From positions 1-45,235 of the forward strand of contig JACQSX010000006.1 in assembly GCA_016211105.1 (NCBI GenBank): a stretch of DNA of 45,235 nucleotides. Reading direction: 5' to 3'. This DNA is from Acidobacteriota bacterium (GTDB lineage Bacteria > Acidobacteriota > UBA6911 > JACQSX01). Of the stretch, positions 33,081 to 41,639 are shown piece after piece (position 1 is the first letter of the stretch; every line of letters begins with the position of its first letter). The translations under genes and the position numbers were made by a program. Below the pieces are notes generated by a model. It did not search any database, was not told the origin of the DNA, and saw only the letters and a list, made by a program, of their open reading frames with translations.

Positions 33081-33665
33081 TTATTGCTTGGTGTTTGTCG
33101 GGCTCGTCGACGCAGCACCTGAAAAGTATTGTGCGGCAACATAGGTAATGTTGAATCCGGTGCCAGTGCTAAAATCTATGACATTGGCAACACCCGTCCC
33201 AATATTGAAAGCGTGGTTGACGATCACGTAGCCGATGAATGTGCCGGTAGTTCCACGATCCGCCAGGAACTCTCCAAGGAAGAAAGATGCCGTTTCTACC
33301 AGAGCGCGTTTGGTCCCAACTGCGATGGTGCTGTAAGCATTCTCGCCCGAAGGAAGCGTTCGCGTTAGCTGGGTTGATGTCCCGGTCGTTACCGTCCCGC
33401 CGCTGTTGGGCGTCCTGTTCACCGCAAAAATGGTGAACGTACCCGGAGTAGGGGGTGACGTGGGAACGGTACGAACATTACTAAGACTCATTGCCGTATC
33501 GAAACCAACCCCGACTTTGGCGGCAAAATGATACAAAAGCGACTTTGATTCAGCAGTACTTACCGTCTGCTGGAAAACCACTTCACCCAGATTTTGAGCG
33601 GCAACGTTTGTACCTATCACAAGCGCAATTGCCAAAACCAAGACGACCATTACCAAATTTTTCAT
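33081..33665 (-). CDS. Small secreted protein of unknown function
   Basis: This protein has 194 residues with a signal peptide (LVMVVLVLAIALVIGTNVAA, cleaved near residue 23). The mature part is rich in Thr, Ser, Gly, Val and Phe with no Cys, for example TPGTFTIFAVNRTPNSGG and GYVIVNHAFNIGTGVANVID. It looks like a one-domain beta sandwich and may be a surface or matrix protein. I do not recognise a family. AAAGGAG lies 11 nt upstream of the ATG at 33665. It has a strong promoter, a leader of about 145-150 nt and a strong terminator, so it is probably well expressed. The layout of its leader matches that of the 639-residue secreted protein gene. Confidence 0.82.
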   Translation of the reverse strand: MKNLVMVVLVLAIALVIGTNVAAQNLGEVVFQQTVSTAESKSLLYHFAAKVGVGFDTAMSLSNVRTVPTSPPTPGTFTIFAVNRTPNSGGTVTTGTSTQLTRTLPSGENAYSTIAVGTKRALVETASFFLGEFLADRGTTGTFIGYVIVNHAFNIGTGVANVIDFSTGTGFNITYVAAQYFSGAASTSPTNTKQ

Positions 33666-33754
33666 GTCGTTCCGACTCCTTTGAAATGTTGACGAGAAAC
33701 AGTACAGCTAACTTGAGAACAAAACCGAAAACGGAGTGCAATCACCTCCTTCAT
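33662..33754 (-). other. Upstream ORF (30 codons) overlapping the main ATG
   Basis: ATG at 33754 opens a frame of 30 codons that ends in a TGA overlapping the main start as ATGA. The start overlaps AAGGAGGTGAT (33741-33751), a perfect complement of the 16S rRNA 3' end. Translation would couple to the main gene, but there is no SD ahead of this ATG, so this is only a possibility. Confidence 0.25.
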
Positions 33755-33815
33755 CACTCAAATGTCTTCTGCTATTACTTTCGCTTTTTCAATAAGTTAT
33801 AATGAACGCCCGTGT

Positions 33816-33845
33816 ATAATAAATAGAATAGAATTGCCCTGTCAA
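33816..33845 (-). promoter_or_regulatory. Sigma-70-type promoter of the 194-residue protein gene
   Basis: On the minus strand TTGACA (33845-33840), an 18-bp spacer and TATTAT (33821-33816) precede a leader of about 145 nt. This gives a well-placed strong promoter. The rest of 33666-33899 is AT-rich and has no other gene. Confidence 0.7.
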
Positions 33846-33899
33846 GTCAAAATTACTGGATTTCCTAGCAATAGATGCCCCGGCATAGAAAAAGTCGCT

Positions 33900-35465
33900 T
33901 CAAAAATGAAGCCAGCACCGCCGTTGGCCATCCTGCTTTAGATCGCCCACCGCCATGAAGGGCAACGGTCCAGCATTCTCCACGGCTGCAATCAGGTGAA
34001 ACTCGCCATCTTCGAAACTGCCTAAGAAGGCGGCATCCCCGAACTCAGCCAAACGGATCCCTACGACTTTTCCATTGGAAAAGGTCAATTTAGCATCCTG
34101 GCGGTGGATGAAAGGAACGTTGCTGAAGCGAGTCAAGACCAAGCCAGTAGCATCTAGGGTTAAAACTTCACCATTCGATAAGGTTTGATCCACCGCCAGA
34201 ACTCGCGTTTGCCCGCCAGACCGAGTTACATGAATCGCCCCGATGGAAAATCCTACTGCAATTCTACGCTGATAAACGAAAGATCCGTTCTTTTGCAAAT
34301 AAAGATCAAGGAGACCCTGGTCGACAAGATCAGTGCCGCGGGGGGGAGAGGCTACGATAAGGTCCAATGCCCCGTCACTATTCACATCGGATGCGGCTGC
34401 TCCGGCGGGAATGCCTCCTGGAAAGTAAAACCCGCTCTGAAAAACGAATGCGCCTTGATCCTGTCCTAAATACCAATCGACTGCATTCCAATACCAATCT
34501 GCAACCACGATCGAAGGGAAAGGTTGTGAACCGGCTTTGCCTAACCAGAATGACTGAAACGGCCCAAAATCAAGTCCTGAGTCAAAGTTCAGCGATCCGC
34601 GATTCCCGTCCAACGTGAACGAATAGGAATTTGACTTCGTCACGCCGACCATCTCAAGTTTTCGACTCCCAAAATCGCCTACCACGACATAGCTCGCAGA
34701 GTTGCGATTTGGTGTGCTGGCTTCCCGCTGCATCGGCGCCGTCTGCTTCACCTCTTCGCGAGTTTCGCCCGCGGGTGCCAGCGGAGGTGTCGACTTGGCT
34801 ACGAAAGTTTCCTTTTCTTCTTGCTGCGGCCTCTCCTGGCGCGCGGTCTCTGAAGCGACGACCGATGACTGCTGGCTTTCAAATTTGTCTCGAATAGCAG
34901 CCAAGAACGGATTTCGCTCGGGTACGGTAGTAGTATCCACACGGGCTGACTTCGGCGGATCGGTCGCGACACTTTCCGTTTTCGCACTCACCGACATTCG
35001 AGAAAACCTGTTGAGCCACTGCGTATTGCTTTTTCCACGCCTATTCACTGGACCAGTGAGAGATTCCACATTGTCCTGCGAGGCGCCGGGAACCATCACC
35101 GACAAAGACCACGGCTTCGCAGGGATTGCATCACGAACGTTCACCACGGCCACGCCGCGCTTGGGTCGGACCGAGGAAGAATATGCCAACTGCTGCTGGG
35201 AGGATGAAAATCGGGTATGAGCAGACGTCGCTTTCGGAGTGACATAAATGGTCGAATTCGGCACACTGTCCACATGCGCGCGGTTCCTTTTTGCCTTTTT
35301 CAAAAATCCGTAAACTTCTGAAGAAAAGAGGTTCCTGCTAAAGTTGCGCTTCTGCTCCGTTCTTGACGGTTCTAAACTCCTTCCCGAGCGGACGGCGATC
35401 ACAAGCCCCAAAGCCAAGGCCAGGACAAGCCAGATTCCCAAACGAGGGTTCTTTAGATAGAACAT
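33900..35465 (-). CDS. Membrane-anchored or secreted FG-GAP-type protein
   Basis: This protein has 521 residues. The N-terminus has an uncleaved-looking hydrophobic segment (LGIWLVLALALGLVIAV, about residues 9-25). A low-complexity Ser/Thr/Arg/Glu-rich linker covers about 30-260 (VTPKATSAHTRFSSSQQQ, ERPQQEEKETFVAK). A beta-propeller-like domain follows with at least one FG-GAP calcium loop, DVNSDGALDLIV. The C-terminus ends MAVGDLKQDGQRR, a second possible DxxxDG-like loop. The linker contains ERNPFLAAI, which shares the NPFL motif of the anti-sigma factor. The gene is divergent from the ECF sigma operon, 228 nt away. It may be part of the signal-sensing system, but this is inference. Confidence 0.82.
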   Translation of the reverse strand: MFYLKNPRLGIWLVLALALGLVIAVRSGRSLEPSRTEQKRNFSRNLFSSEVYGFLKKAKRNRAHVDSVPNSTIYVTPKATSAHTRFSSSQQQLAYSSSVRPKRGVAVVNVRDAIPAKPWSLSVMVPGASQDNVESLTGPVNRRGKSNTQWLNRFSRMSVSAKTESVATDPPKSARVDTTTVPERNPFLAAIRDKFESQQSSVVASETARQERPQQEEKETFVAKSTPPLAPAGETREEVKQTAPMQREASTPNRNSASYVVVGDFGSRKLEMVGVTKSNSYSFTLDGNRGSLNFDSGLDFGPFQSFWLGKAGSQPFPSIVVADWYWNAVDWYLGQDQGAFVFQSGFYFPGGIPAGAAASDVNSDGALDLIVASPPRGTDLVDQGLLDLYLQKNGSFVYQRRIAVGFSIGAIHVTRSGGQTRVLAVDQTLSNGEVLTLDATGLVLTRFSNVPFIHRQDAKLTFSNGKVVGIRLAEFGDAAFLGSFEDGEFHLIAAVENAGPLPFMAVGDLKQDGQRRCWLHF

Positions 35466-35693
35466 TGGGTAGGTCCAATCGCCTCAAGTCAACGCAAAAA
35501 ACTAGGCAGTTTATAGCTTACTTATTCTTGCCAGTAAAGAGAATTTGTCACAACGAACCGCATTTTTTGATTTTATAGCGGCCGGGATGTGATTTGAGTT
35601 GCTTCGGAGCGCAACTTTTTGCCGTCTGTTGCATCTTTTTGGTTACTTTCCGGTAATTGTTGTGCTAACGAGCTATTGCTATCCTAAGAGCTC

Positions 35694-36320
35694 ATGTCCG
35701 AAAGAGAGCCGGAAAGAGGGGACCTAATCGAGTTAGTCGAACGGGCCCAGAATGGAGACGGAGAAGGTTATCATGTTCTCTATGACCTATACTCAAAACC
35801 CGTTTACAACTTTATTTTCCGCCTTATTGGAACCATCGAGGACGCGGAAGATCTTACGCAAGAGACTTTCTTGAAGGTTTTCAATGAAATTGCAAAGCTT
35901 CGAGATCCTGGACAATTCAAGTATTGGCTTTACCGTATCGCTCGAAACGAAGTCTACCAGCGGATTCGCCGTTTCAAGCGCAAAACGGAGGTCTCCATTG
36001 ACGATGAAAACATCGGCTATCATGACTTTTTGAGCAATCCGGCTCGGGATATCAATCCTGAGGATTGTTTACTAAATCAAGAGTTGGAGCATCATATTCG
36101 ACTCGCCTTGGAGGCAATGCCGCTGAAATTACGTGAGGTTTTTGTGCTCGGTGTGGTACAGAAATTCAGCTACGACGAAGTCACGCAGATCGTGGGGCGA
36201 TCGCTGCTTTCTGTAAAGACAGACATATACCGGGCGCGATTGATCGCAAGGGAAAAGATAGGCAAGTATCTGGACAGAACCGACGATGAAATGTCAAGAC
36301 GCCGAAAAAGAAATTCTTAG
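35694..36320 (+). CDS. ECF-family RNA polymerase sigma factor
   Basis: This is a 208-residue sigma-70 ECF protein. Region 2 is clear: YHVLYDLYSKPVYNFIFRL, GTIEDAEDLTQETFLKVF and FKYWLYRIARNEVYQRIRR. Region 4 follows with MPLKLREVFVLGVVQKFSYDE and a helix-turn-helix VTQIVGRSLLSVKTDIYRAR. It directs RNA polymerase to a small regulon when its anti-sigma factor releases it. The start at 35694 has no strong SD. The gene overlaps the anti-sigma gene by 35 nt, which is the usual coupling. Upstream, GAGTTGC..GCAACT followed by TTTTT near 35598-35619 may form a hairpin. A candidate promoter with GGTAAT near 35653 is weak. Confidence 0.93.
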   Translation: MSEREPERGDLIELVERAQNGDGEGYHVLYDLYSKPVYNFIFRLIGTIEDAEDLTQETFLKVFNEIAKLRDPGQFKYWLYRIARNEVYQRIRRFKRKTEVSIDDENIGYHDFLSNPARDINPEDCLLNQELEHHIRLALEAMPLKLREVFVLGVVQKFSYDEVTQIVGRSLLSVKTDIYRARLIAREKIGKYLDRTDDEMSRRRKRNS

Positions 36321-36780
36321 CCAGCTTGATGAATCTGCTTTTTCTTCAGACCTGAGAACGCACTTCCTCCAGTGCCCTTCATGCGCTTTTCTGTTGGCAA
36401 ATTTCAGAGAGATTGATTCGACATTTCAAAGCGCTCACTCAATGGAGCCCAATCCATTTTTATGGACCCGCATTGAAGGCCGTCTTTCACGGCGATCAGT
36501 CTTATCCAGTTGGTCTGGCTGGCTCCGCCTGCCGGCTCCGGCTTGGCTCATCGTTTCAGCACTTATCGTTTTTTCGTCACTTATCACCACTTTTCAGAAA
36601 GTTTCCGTCAATCCAGACGATCTAATTGCGCACAGCGGGATCGGGCCGAACGGCATGGTAAACACAGCCAACCCATTCTTAATTGCTCAAACCGACGTGG
36701 TTGACGGGAGCAATCCATTTTTGGAGGCGATGGCACCGCGCCGTCACGCGAACCCATTTCAGTTGCGGCGAGTGCCATAA
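36286..36780 (+). CDS. Zinc-finger anti-sigma factor
   Basis: This protein has 164 residues. The N-terminal ZAS motif is visible: C3 in MKCQDAEKE, then HFLQCPSC with the H-x3-C-x2-C pattern, followed by helix ALL. One membrane helix lies at about residues 85-105 (APAWLIVSALIVFSSLITTF). The outer part carries repeats of NPFL/NPFQ: EPNPFLW before the helix, then ANPFLIA, SNPFLEA and ANPFQLRRVP. It should bind the sigma factor on the cytoplasmic side and sense the envelope with its periplasmic tail. The gene overlaps sigma by 35 nt and is followed 13 nt later by the next gene. Confidence 0.9.
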   Translation: MKCQDAEKEILSQLDESAFSSDLRTHFLQCPSCAFLLANFREIDSTFQSAHSMEPNPFLWTRIEGRLSRRSVLSSWSGWLRLPAPAWLIVSALIVFSSLITTFQKVSVNPDDLIAHSGIGPNGMVNTANPFLIAQTDVVDGSNPFLEAMAPRRHANPFQLRRVP

Positions 36781-36793
36781 CGCGGAAACAGTC

Positions 36794-37297
36794 ATGCGGT
36801 TATCGAGAAATGTAATCTTGTTTCTCTGGTTGTCACTAGCCCCGTGGTCACTATGGGCTCAGTCACAGCAAGAAACTCGCAGCCAGGAGATCCAAGCAGC
36901 TTCTTCCGATGAAGTGCTGGCCAAACTCCAAGCGGCTGCCATCCAACATGAAACCATCGCACTCTTGATTGAACAACAACAGTTCCAGTCTGTGATCCCT
37001 GAACTTAAAAAGATTCTTGATCTGACGCTTCCGCAGGAGTACGAACTCTACGAAGTACAGGAAATCCAGAGCGTGGTGCAAGAACTAAGAGAAAAACAGC
37101 AAAATTCATTGGGTCATGCGGTCGTAGATTTGGGATTAAAGTATTTGCAGGAAGATAAATCCAAGTCCTCGCTTTATCTGCTGAAGTCACAGCTTTATCG
37201 AGACACCAGGCAAATTCGCGAGGCCCTGGAGGTCACTGAACTTGCCCGGAAGTTCTACCAGAGCAGCCTACGTCCAAGTCGGTTACAAAGCCAGTAA
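36794..37297 (+). CDS. Small secreted helical protein in the sigma/anti-sigma operon
   Basis: This protein has 167 residues. A signal peptide (MRLSRNVILFLWLSLAPWSLWA) is followed by an all-helical, Gln/Leu-rich mature region (ETIALLIEQQQFQSVIPELK, EYELYEVQEIQSVV and ALEVTELARKFYQSSL). The pattern suggests TPR-like helical repeats, but no motif is certain. It follows the anti-sigma gene by 13 nt on the same strand, so it is likely part of the same regulatory operon, perhaps as a periplasmic modulator. The longer frame from 36683 is not signal-bearing and is rejected. No terminator is seen in the 81-nt gap after it. Confidence 0.8.
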   Translation: MRLSRNVILFLWLSLAPWSLWAQSQQETRSQEIQAASSDEVLAKLQAAAIQHETIALLIEQQQFQSVIPELKKILDLTLPQEYELYEVQEIQSVVQELREKQQNSLGHAVVDLGLKYLQEDKSKSSLYLLKSQLYRDTRQIREALEVTELARKFYQSSLRPSRLQSQ

Positions 37298-37378
37298 CTT
37301 TGACTGGCCAAATCAATCGCAGCCTCTCCACGTGCTATACATGGCGCCGCCACGCGAATCATTGTCGTGGATGATCGT

Positions 37379-38557
37379 CTACTCCGACTGCAGCCTGGAT
37401 ACACACAGCCGGCTCAAGCGATCGCGTGCCAACGCCAATGTTTCGTCTTTCTTGCAAAAACAAAAACGGATGAAGTGGCGACCCTTGCTGGGATCAAAGA
37501 AAAAACTACTTCCCGGAACTGCTGCCACACCGACTTCCTGGGTCAGGTAACCTACAAATTGAACGTCGTCAGGATATTCAAAAGGACTGATATCGGACAT
37601 GATGTAGTAGGCGCCTCGAGGCAAGGCGCTCCTTAATCCCACATTCCCCAACACCGAGTACAAAAAGTCCCGTTTCCGCTGATACTCCAGCGACAGATGA
37701 ACGTAATACCCTTTCGGCATCTGCAGGCCGACCACTGCCGCCTCTTGCAGAGGAGCTGCGGCTCCAACGGTGAGAAAGTCATGCACTTTGCGAATTGCGT
37801 TGGTGAGGGTTTCCGAGGCGATCGCGTAGCCGATACGCCATCCGGTGAGACTGTACGTCTTAGAAATGCCATTGATCGTGATGGTGCGCTCGCGCATGCC
37901 GGGAAGTTGGCACATCAATGTATGCTCCAAACCATCGTAGATGATGTGCTCATATATCTCATCGGTGATGGCAAGCGCGTCCCATTTCTGGCACAGTTGA
38001 GCAATGAATTCCAGTTCAGCCCTACTGAACACCTTTCCGGTCGGATTGTTGGGCGTATTCACAATGATGGCGCGAGTCCGGTTATTGAAAGCTGCCTCTA
38101 ATTGCTCCGGGTCAAAGGACCAATCAGGATAATAGAGCGAGACAAAGCGAGGCGCCGCGCCTGAGAGAATCACGTCTGGGCCATAGTTTTCGTAGAAGGG
38201 CTCAAAAATCACCACCTCGTCTCCCGGGTCGATAACCGCCAGGCAACTCGCTATCATTGCTTCGGTTGACCCGCAACAAATCGTTATCTCCTTCTCCGCG
38301 TCCACCGAAAGGTTCCAAAAATTCTGATACTTTGTGGCAATCGCATCGCGTAACTTTTTTGCGCCCCAAGTAATCGCGTACTGGTTCATATCTGCCCGAA
38401 TTGCCCGGCATGCTGCTTCCTTCATTGCCTCCGGCGCAGGAAAATCGGGAAAGCCCTGGGCAAGATTGATCGCGCCACATCTGTCTGCCAATCGGGTCAT
38501 CTCGCGAATTACAGACTCGGTGAAGTGTGCGGCTTTTTTAGATAGGTGAGGTTGCAT
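37379..38557 (-). CDS. PLP-dependent class I/II aminotransferase
   Basis: This 392-residue protein is a fold-type I aminotransferase. GAINLAQGFPDFPAPEAM starts near residue 28, CCGSTEAMI is near 93 at the phosphate-binding turn, IIVNTPNNPTGKVF near 163, and the PLP lysine lies in NGISKTYSLTGWRIGY near 228. The Arg that binds substrate carboxylate is in HFIRFCF near the C-terminus. It is close to the kynurenine/methionine-glutamine or aspartate aminotransferase group; the exact substrate is unclear. Its ATG shares one base with the stop of the upstream gene (TGATG), so the two are coupled. Confidence 0.92.
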   Translation of the reverse strand: MQPHLSKKAAHFTESVIREMTRLADRCGAINLAQGFPDFPAPEAMKEAACRAIRADMNQYAITWGAKKLRDAIATKYQNFWNLSVDAEKEITICCGSTEAMIASCLAVIDPGDEVVIFEPFYENYGPDVILSGAAPRFVSLYYPDWSFDPEQLEAAFNNRTRAIIVNTPNNPTGKVFSRAELEFIAQLCQKWDALAITDEIYEHIIYDGLEHTLMCQLPGMRERTITINGISKTYSLTGWRIGYAIASETLTNAIRKVHDFLTVGAAAPLQEAAVVGLQMPKGYYVHLSLEYQRKRDFLYSVLGNVGLRSALPRGAYYIMSDISPFEYPDDVQFVGYLTQEVGVAAVPGSSFFFDPSKGRHFIRFCFCKKDETLALARDRLSRLCVSRLQSE

Positions 38558-39816
38558 CAGGTGATATCGGCTTGAGATCCCGGATATTCGCCTCCCAATG
38601 AGACCGCATCTCCCTCCGCTAACACTTTGACCATTTCTTCATGAAAGTAATCACAACGGCGAGTGACACTGGCAGGAACTCTCCGGTTATACATCTCTCT
38701 GCTTCGATCGATATCCTGTTTTAGACGTAAATAAATATCCCGATTGCGGCGTCCTTCTATGACCGCCTGTTCGTTGTAAAGCTTTAATTCAGAAACCAGC
38801 AAGCGCGCAAACCGGCGCGCATCGGCATGCTGGCGCTCTTCGTCTTCAGTGAGGGGAGCCGCAGCGGCGGTTTCCAACAGCGGTTCCCAAGAATCAGGTG
38901 GAGGTACAGCAGGTGGCGTTTCACTGATGCCTGGAGACGTCGTTCTCTCCTGAGCCACCTGGAAAACAGCGGCGGTTTCTATAACCTCCCGCACTGATTG
39001 TTCGGCCAGATTAGGCTCCTGGCTGGGCGCAACGCCGCGTGAGATGCCTATCGGATGGTCCGGCGCTCGTTCCACTCCGGCAAAGCTTTCCTGAGATTTG
39101 AACGGAGATACTTTCACCGCATCTCTGCGCTCTGCCAGCGGCTCTGGAATGCGACTGGTTTTCTCCGCCATGCGCAAAGCGCGAATTGCTAGACGGGCCC
39201 CGTGACAGAGAACTTCCAGACCGGCAACGTTCAAATGCTCATGGCCAGGAGCGTCGGCATAAAGAACAGCGGGAACGCTTTCGCCAAAGGCCAGCGGCAC
39301 TGCAGCGCAATACGCCGCCTCCCCCCCAAGCACCTCGTGGAGGCGGCGGTGACCTGGAAAGCTGGCACTTTCGTTGGCAACTACAGCTCGTCTTTCCGCA
39401 GCGCGCTCGTAAACAGTTCCATCGGCTGCCGGCCAGCGATCCCCTTCTTCCAACTCACCCTGTTGGAACCGTACCCAATGATCGCCGCGGCGCACCAGCA
39501 ACAGTACACGGGGGGCAATTTCTCCACTGTAGCGAATGAGCCCGTCCAGTACCACCGCTTCGTCTCGGGCCGCCCCAAAGTCGCGAAATGCTTCCGCTAA
39601 CTTCGGCAAAATCTTCTCCCGCCTCACCATATCCTCAAGGCGACGGGATAACTCTTGCAGGTATGGTTCCCTGCCGACGCCATCGAGGCGACCTGCTAGC
39701 TTCCGTTGTAATTGCTCCAGCCGGTCCTCCAGCTCCTGCAAGTCCTGTTTCAAATCCTGGAAGTATCCCTGCACGAAATCTTCCAAAGGATTGCGCTCCG
39801 AATTGTGCTGGGTCAT
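38557..39816 (-). CDS. Coiled-coil plus GAF-like cytoplasmic protein, unknown function
   Basis: This protein has 419 residues. The N-terminal coiled coil (about 10-60) has DLKQDLQELEDRLEQLQRKL. A GAF-like sensor domain covers about 70-220 (APRVLLLVRRGDHWVRFQQG, AAVPLAFGESVPAVLYADAP). A low-complexity linker follows, and then a conserved-looking helical C-terminus (RRFARLLVSELKLYNEQAV, then IYLRLKQDIDRSREMYNRRV). I recall similar proteins from Acidobacteriota, but I cannot name a family. AAAGGAG lies about 10 nt before the ATG at 39816, supporting the start. It is 1-nt overlapped with the aminotransferase gene. It may regulate or scaffold, but that is a guess. Confidence 0.82.
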   Translation of the reverse strand: MTQHNSERNPLEDFVQGYFQDLKQDLQELEDRLEQLQRKLAGRLDGVGREPYLQELSRRLEDMVRREKILPKLAEAFRDFGAARDEAVVLDGLIRYSGEIAPRVLLLVRRGDHWVRFQQGELEEGDRWPAADGTVYERAAERRAVVANESASFPGHRRLHEVLGGEAAYCAAVPLAFGESVPAVLYADAPGHEHLNVAGLEVLCHGARLAIRALRMAEKTSRIPEPLAERRDAVKVSPFKSQESFAGVERAPDHPIGISRGVAPSQEPNLAEQSVREVIETAAVFQVAQERTTSPGISETPPAVPPPDSWEPLLETAAAAPLTEDEERQHADARRFARLLVSELKLYNEQAVIEGRRNRDIYLRLKQDIDRSREMYNRRVPASVTRRCDYFHEEMVKVLAEGDAVSLGGEYPGSQADIT

Positions 39817-39984
39817 GAACGGCTTCTCCTTTGCCGGACCAAATGTCCCGTCTAATCAGGGATGTTCTGAGTCATATTATTGCATCCTTGCCTAAGCAGC
39901 AAGGCTCTGCGGCCGTCAATTCTCAGCCAGGATTCCTTAACGACAACTGACGACGAAGCAGAGCAATATTGCCGTCCGAACCAT

Positions 39985-40632
39985 TCAAGGTGAAACCAGA
40001 ACGCTCAGGTCGAGCGCTGGCCGGCTGCGGATGTCCCTCCAGTGGACGAGAAAATTATCAAGAAGATTGTCATTCCCTGCGGATCGGATTTCACCCTCGG
40101 CCGTCTTATACTGAAAGGTTATCAAGACGTAGCTGCTGCGTGAGCTGTACAGACCGCCGGCCTTTTCGTAGCGGCTTTTCCCCGCGAAAGTCCCTAAGAT
40201 CTGTCCGGTTCTGTCAAGCACCTCGATGCTCTCCAGTGAACTTTCGGGCACAAACTTAAGTACGCTGTTCGTGAGCGGGAAAAAATTGTCTTCGTTAATT
40301 TGAAAGAGATCAGAAAAGAGAATGCGGTTGCCACCCAACTCTTCGTCCAGTGTCGCGTTTTCAGAAAAGGCATCCTGTCCCCCTGCGGTGGGTGTCGCAA
40401 TCTTCATCGTCACCAGCGATTCTTTCGCTCTAGGCACAATGGTCTGATTCAAAACCGCGTCAATTTGATCCCACCGCGCAATTTTTTTCTTAGCTTTGAT
40501 TCTGGCAGGTAAATCGTGCCGCAGCAGACGATCGCGTACCGATGTATCGGACCGATCCCCAGCTTCAGCCCGTGCTTGGAAACCATCAAGCAGAAGTAGT
40601 ATAAAAATGGTCAACGCTAAATGCTTCTTCAT
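39985..40632 (-). CDS. Secreted protein of unknown function
   Basis: This 215-residue protein has a signal peptide (MKKHLALTIFILLLLDGFQARA) and a mature domain with IEVLDRTGQILGTFAGKSRY and SSYVLITFQYKTAEGEIRSA, probably beta-rich. There are no Cys and no catalytic motif I can name. Its ATG overlaps the stop of the dTMP-kinase-like gene upstream as ATGA, so the two are co-translated. Nothing shows what the pair does together. Confidence 0.78.
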   Translation of the reverse strand: MKKHLALTIFILLLLDGFQARAEAGDRSDTSVRDRLLRHDLPARIKAKKKIARWDQIDAVLNQTIVPRAKESLVTMKIATPTAGGQDAFSENATLDEELGGNRILFSDLFQINEDNFFPLTNSVLKFVPESSLESIEVLDRTGQILGTFAGKSRYEKAGGLYSSRSSYVLITFQYKTAEGEIRSAGNDNLLDNFLVHWRDIRSRPALDLSVLVSP

Positions 40633-41399
40633 CGATGCTTGTTGTTGTCAGTTTCTTGACCCATCTGCCAATACCGTTTGATCGTTTCCCGCACGATCTC
40701 ATGCTCCAGCCTGTCAAAGTCTCCCTCCATCTTTTTGACCAGAAAATTGGCACACGCCTGATAACGACCTAGGTAGAGCTGATTTTTAACAGAAAAATCC
40801 TCATCAGCCTTGGAATGCACTCTGCTGCTTAATCGTTCCAGCTCCACCGGTTCGGCTAGAAGCAGGTAGTGAAGATCGGGCTTGGGATAAATAAAGTGAA
40901 AGAACTTTTCAAAGCTGTTCATCTCTGGCGATGATGGATTCTGTTCGTATTGACTGGCGATATCGGAAAACGTGTCGAAAGTATAGCGGTCACAAATGAC
41001 CACTTTCCCCAACAGTAAAGGCAAGCGCACCTTAAAGATACAGAAATGCGCAAGGTCAATGGCGACGAGCAGATACCAACAAGCTTTTCTTGCGTTGAAT
41101 TTCAGGCCTTTCCTGGCGTCTGAAGGATAGGACAAGCTGACCTTTTTCCCGGTCCGCAACAGCCGGCGCACCAACCGAACGACAATTTCCGAGAAGGTTG
41201 AACTGCCGCCACACAGCCACTGATACTGCACTTGAATGCCCTGCTGTCTAAAGGCGTACTCCAGACGATGTGCCACCCGCGTCTTGCCGACTCCATCAAT
41301 ACCGCTCAAACAGACCAACATGGCCTGCTGCGTTGGAAACGGGATCGCCTTGCTGTCGGCCACCGAGAGGCCTGTAATTTCTACAGCTTTTGTGCTCAT
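40629..41399 (-). CDS. dTMP-kinase-like P-loop protein
   Basis: This 256-residue protein has Walker A GIDGVGKT near residue 34, then VVICDRYTFDTFSDIA near 147, which is the DR(Y/F)-type motif of thymidylate kinases, and FIYPKPDLHYLLLAEP near 180. It is longer than true dTMP kinase (about 210 residues) and has a different N-terminus. It may act on a nucleotide or on a sugar nucleotide, which would fit the polysaccharide setting, but this is inference. ATG at 41399 has AAAGGG 8 nt upstream. A GTG at 41435 has no SD and is rejected. Confidence 0.82.
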   Translation of the reverse strand: MSTKAVEITGLSVADSKAIPFPTQQAMLVCLSGIDGVGKTRVAHRLEYAFRQQGIQVQYQWLCGGSSTFSEIVVRLVRRLLRTGKKVSLSYPSDARKGLKFNARKACWYLLVAIDLAHFCIFKVRLPLLLGKVVICDRYTFDTFSDIASQYEQNPSSPEMNSFEKFFHFIYPKPDLHYLLLAEPVELERLSSRVHSKADEDFSVKNQLYLGRYQACANFLVKKMEGDFDRLEHEIVRETIKRYWQMGQETDNNKHR

Positions 41400-41578
41400 T
41401 AACGACCCTTTGCCGGCAATCCAACAGCGCTCCACTAACCCACGAAGGAGGAATTTCGAAGGTCAGGTAAGACAACTATGCAACGGCTCTTGTTCGCCGA
41501 ATCCTACGCTTGGCGCCTGACCGCGAAAATTTGGAGCAATCAAGCATGCCTTCGTCTCAACGTTTTCAGAGGAACCGA

Positions 41579-41607
41579 TTCGCAGATCCTCATGTTTATT
41601 CTATATT
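41579..41607 (+). promoter_or_regulatory. Promoter of the second GT-C/TPR gene
   Basis: TTCGCA (41579-41584) and TATATT (41602-41607) are separated by 17 bp. This matches the sigma-70 consensus at 4/6 and 5/6 positions and would give a leader of about 26 nt before the ATG at 41640. It lies in the 240-base divergent gap. Confidence 0.5.
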
Positions 41608-41639
41608 ATCAGTAATTGTGGGCTACGGCACTTCAGGGG

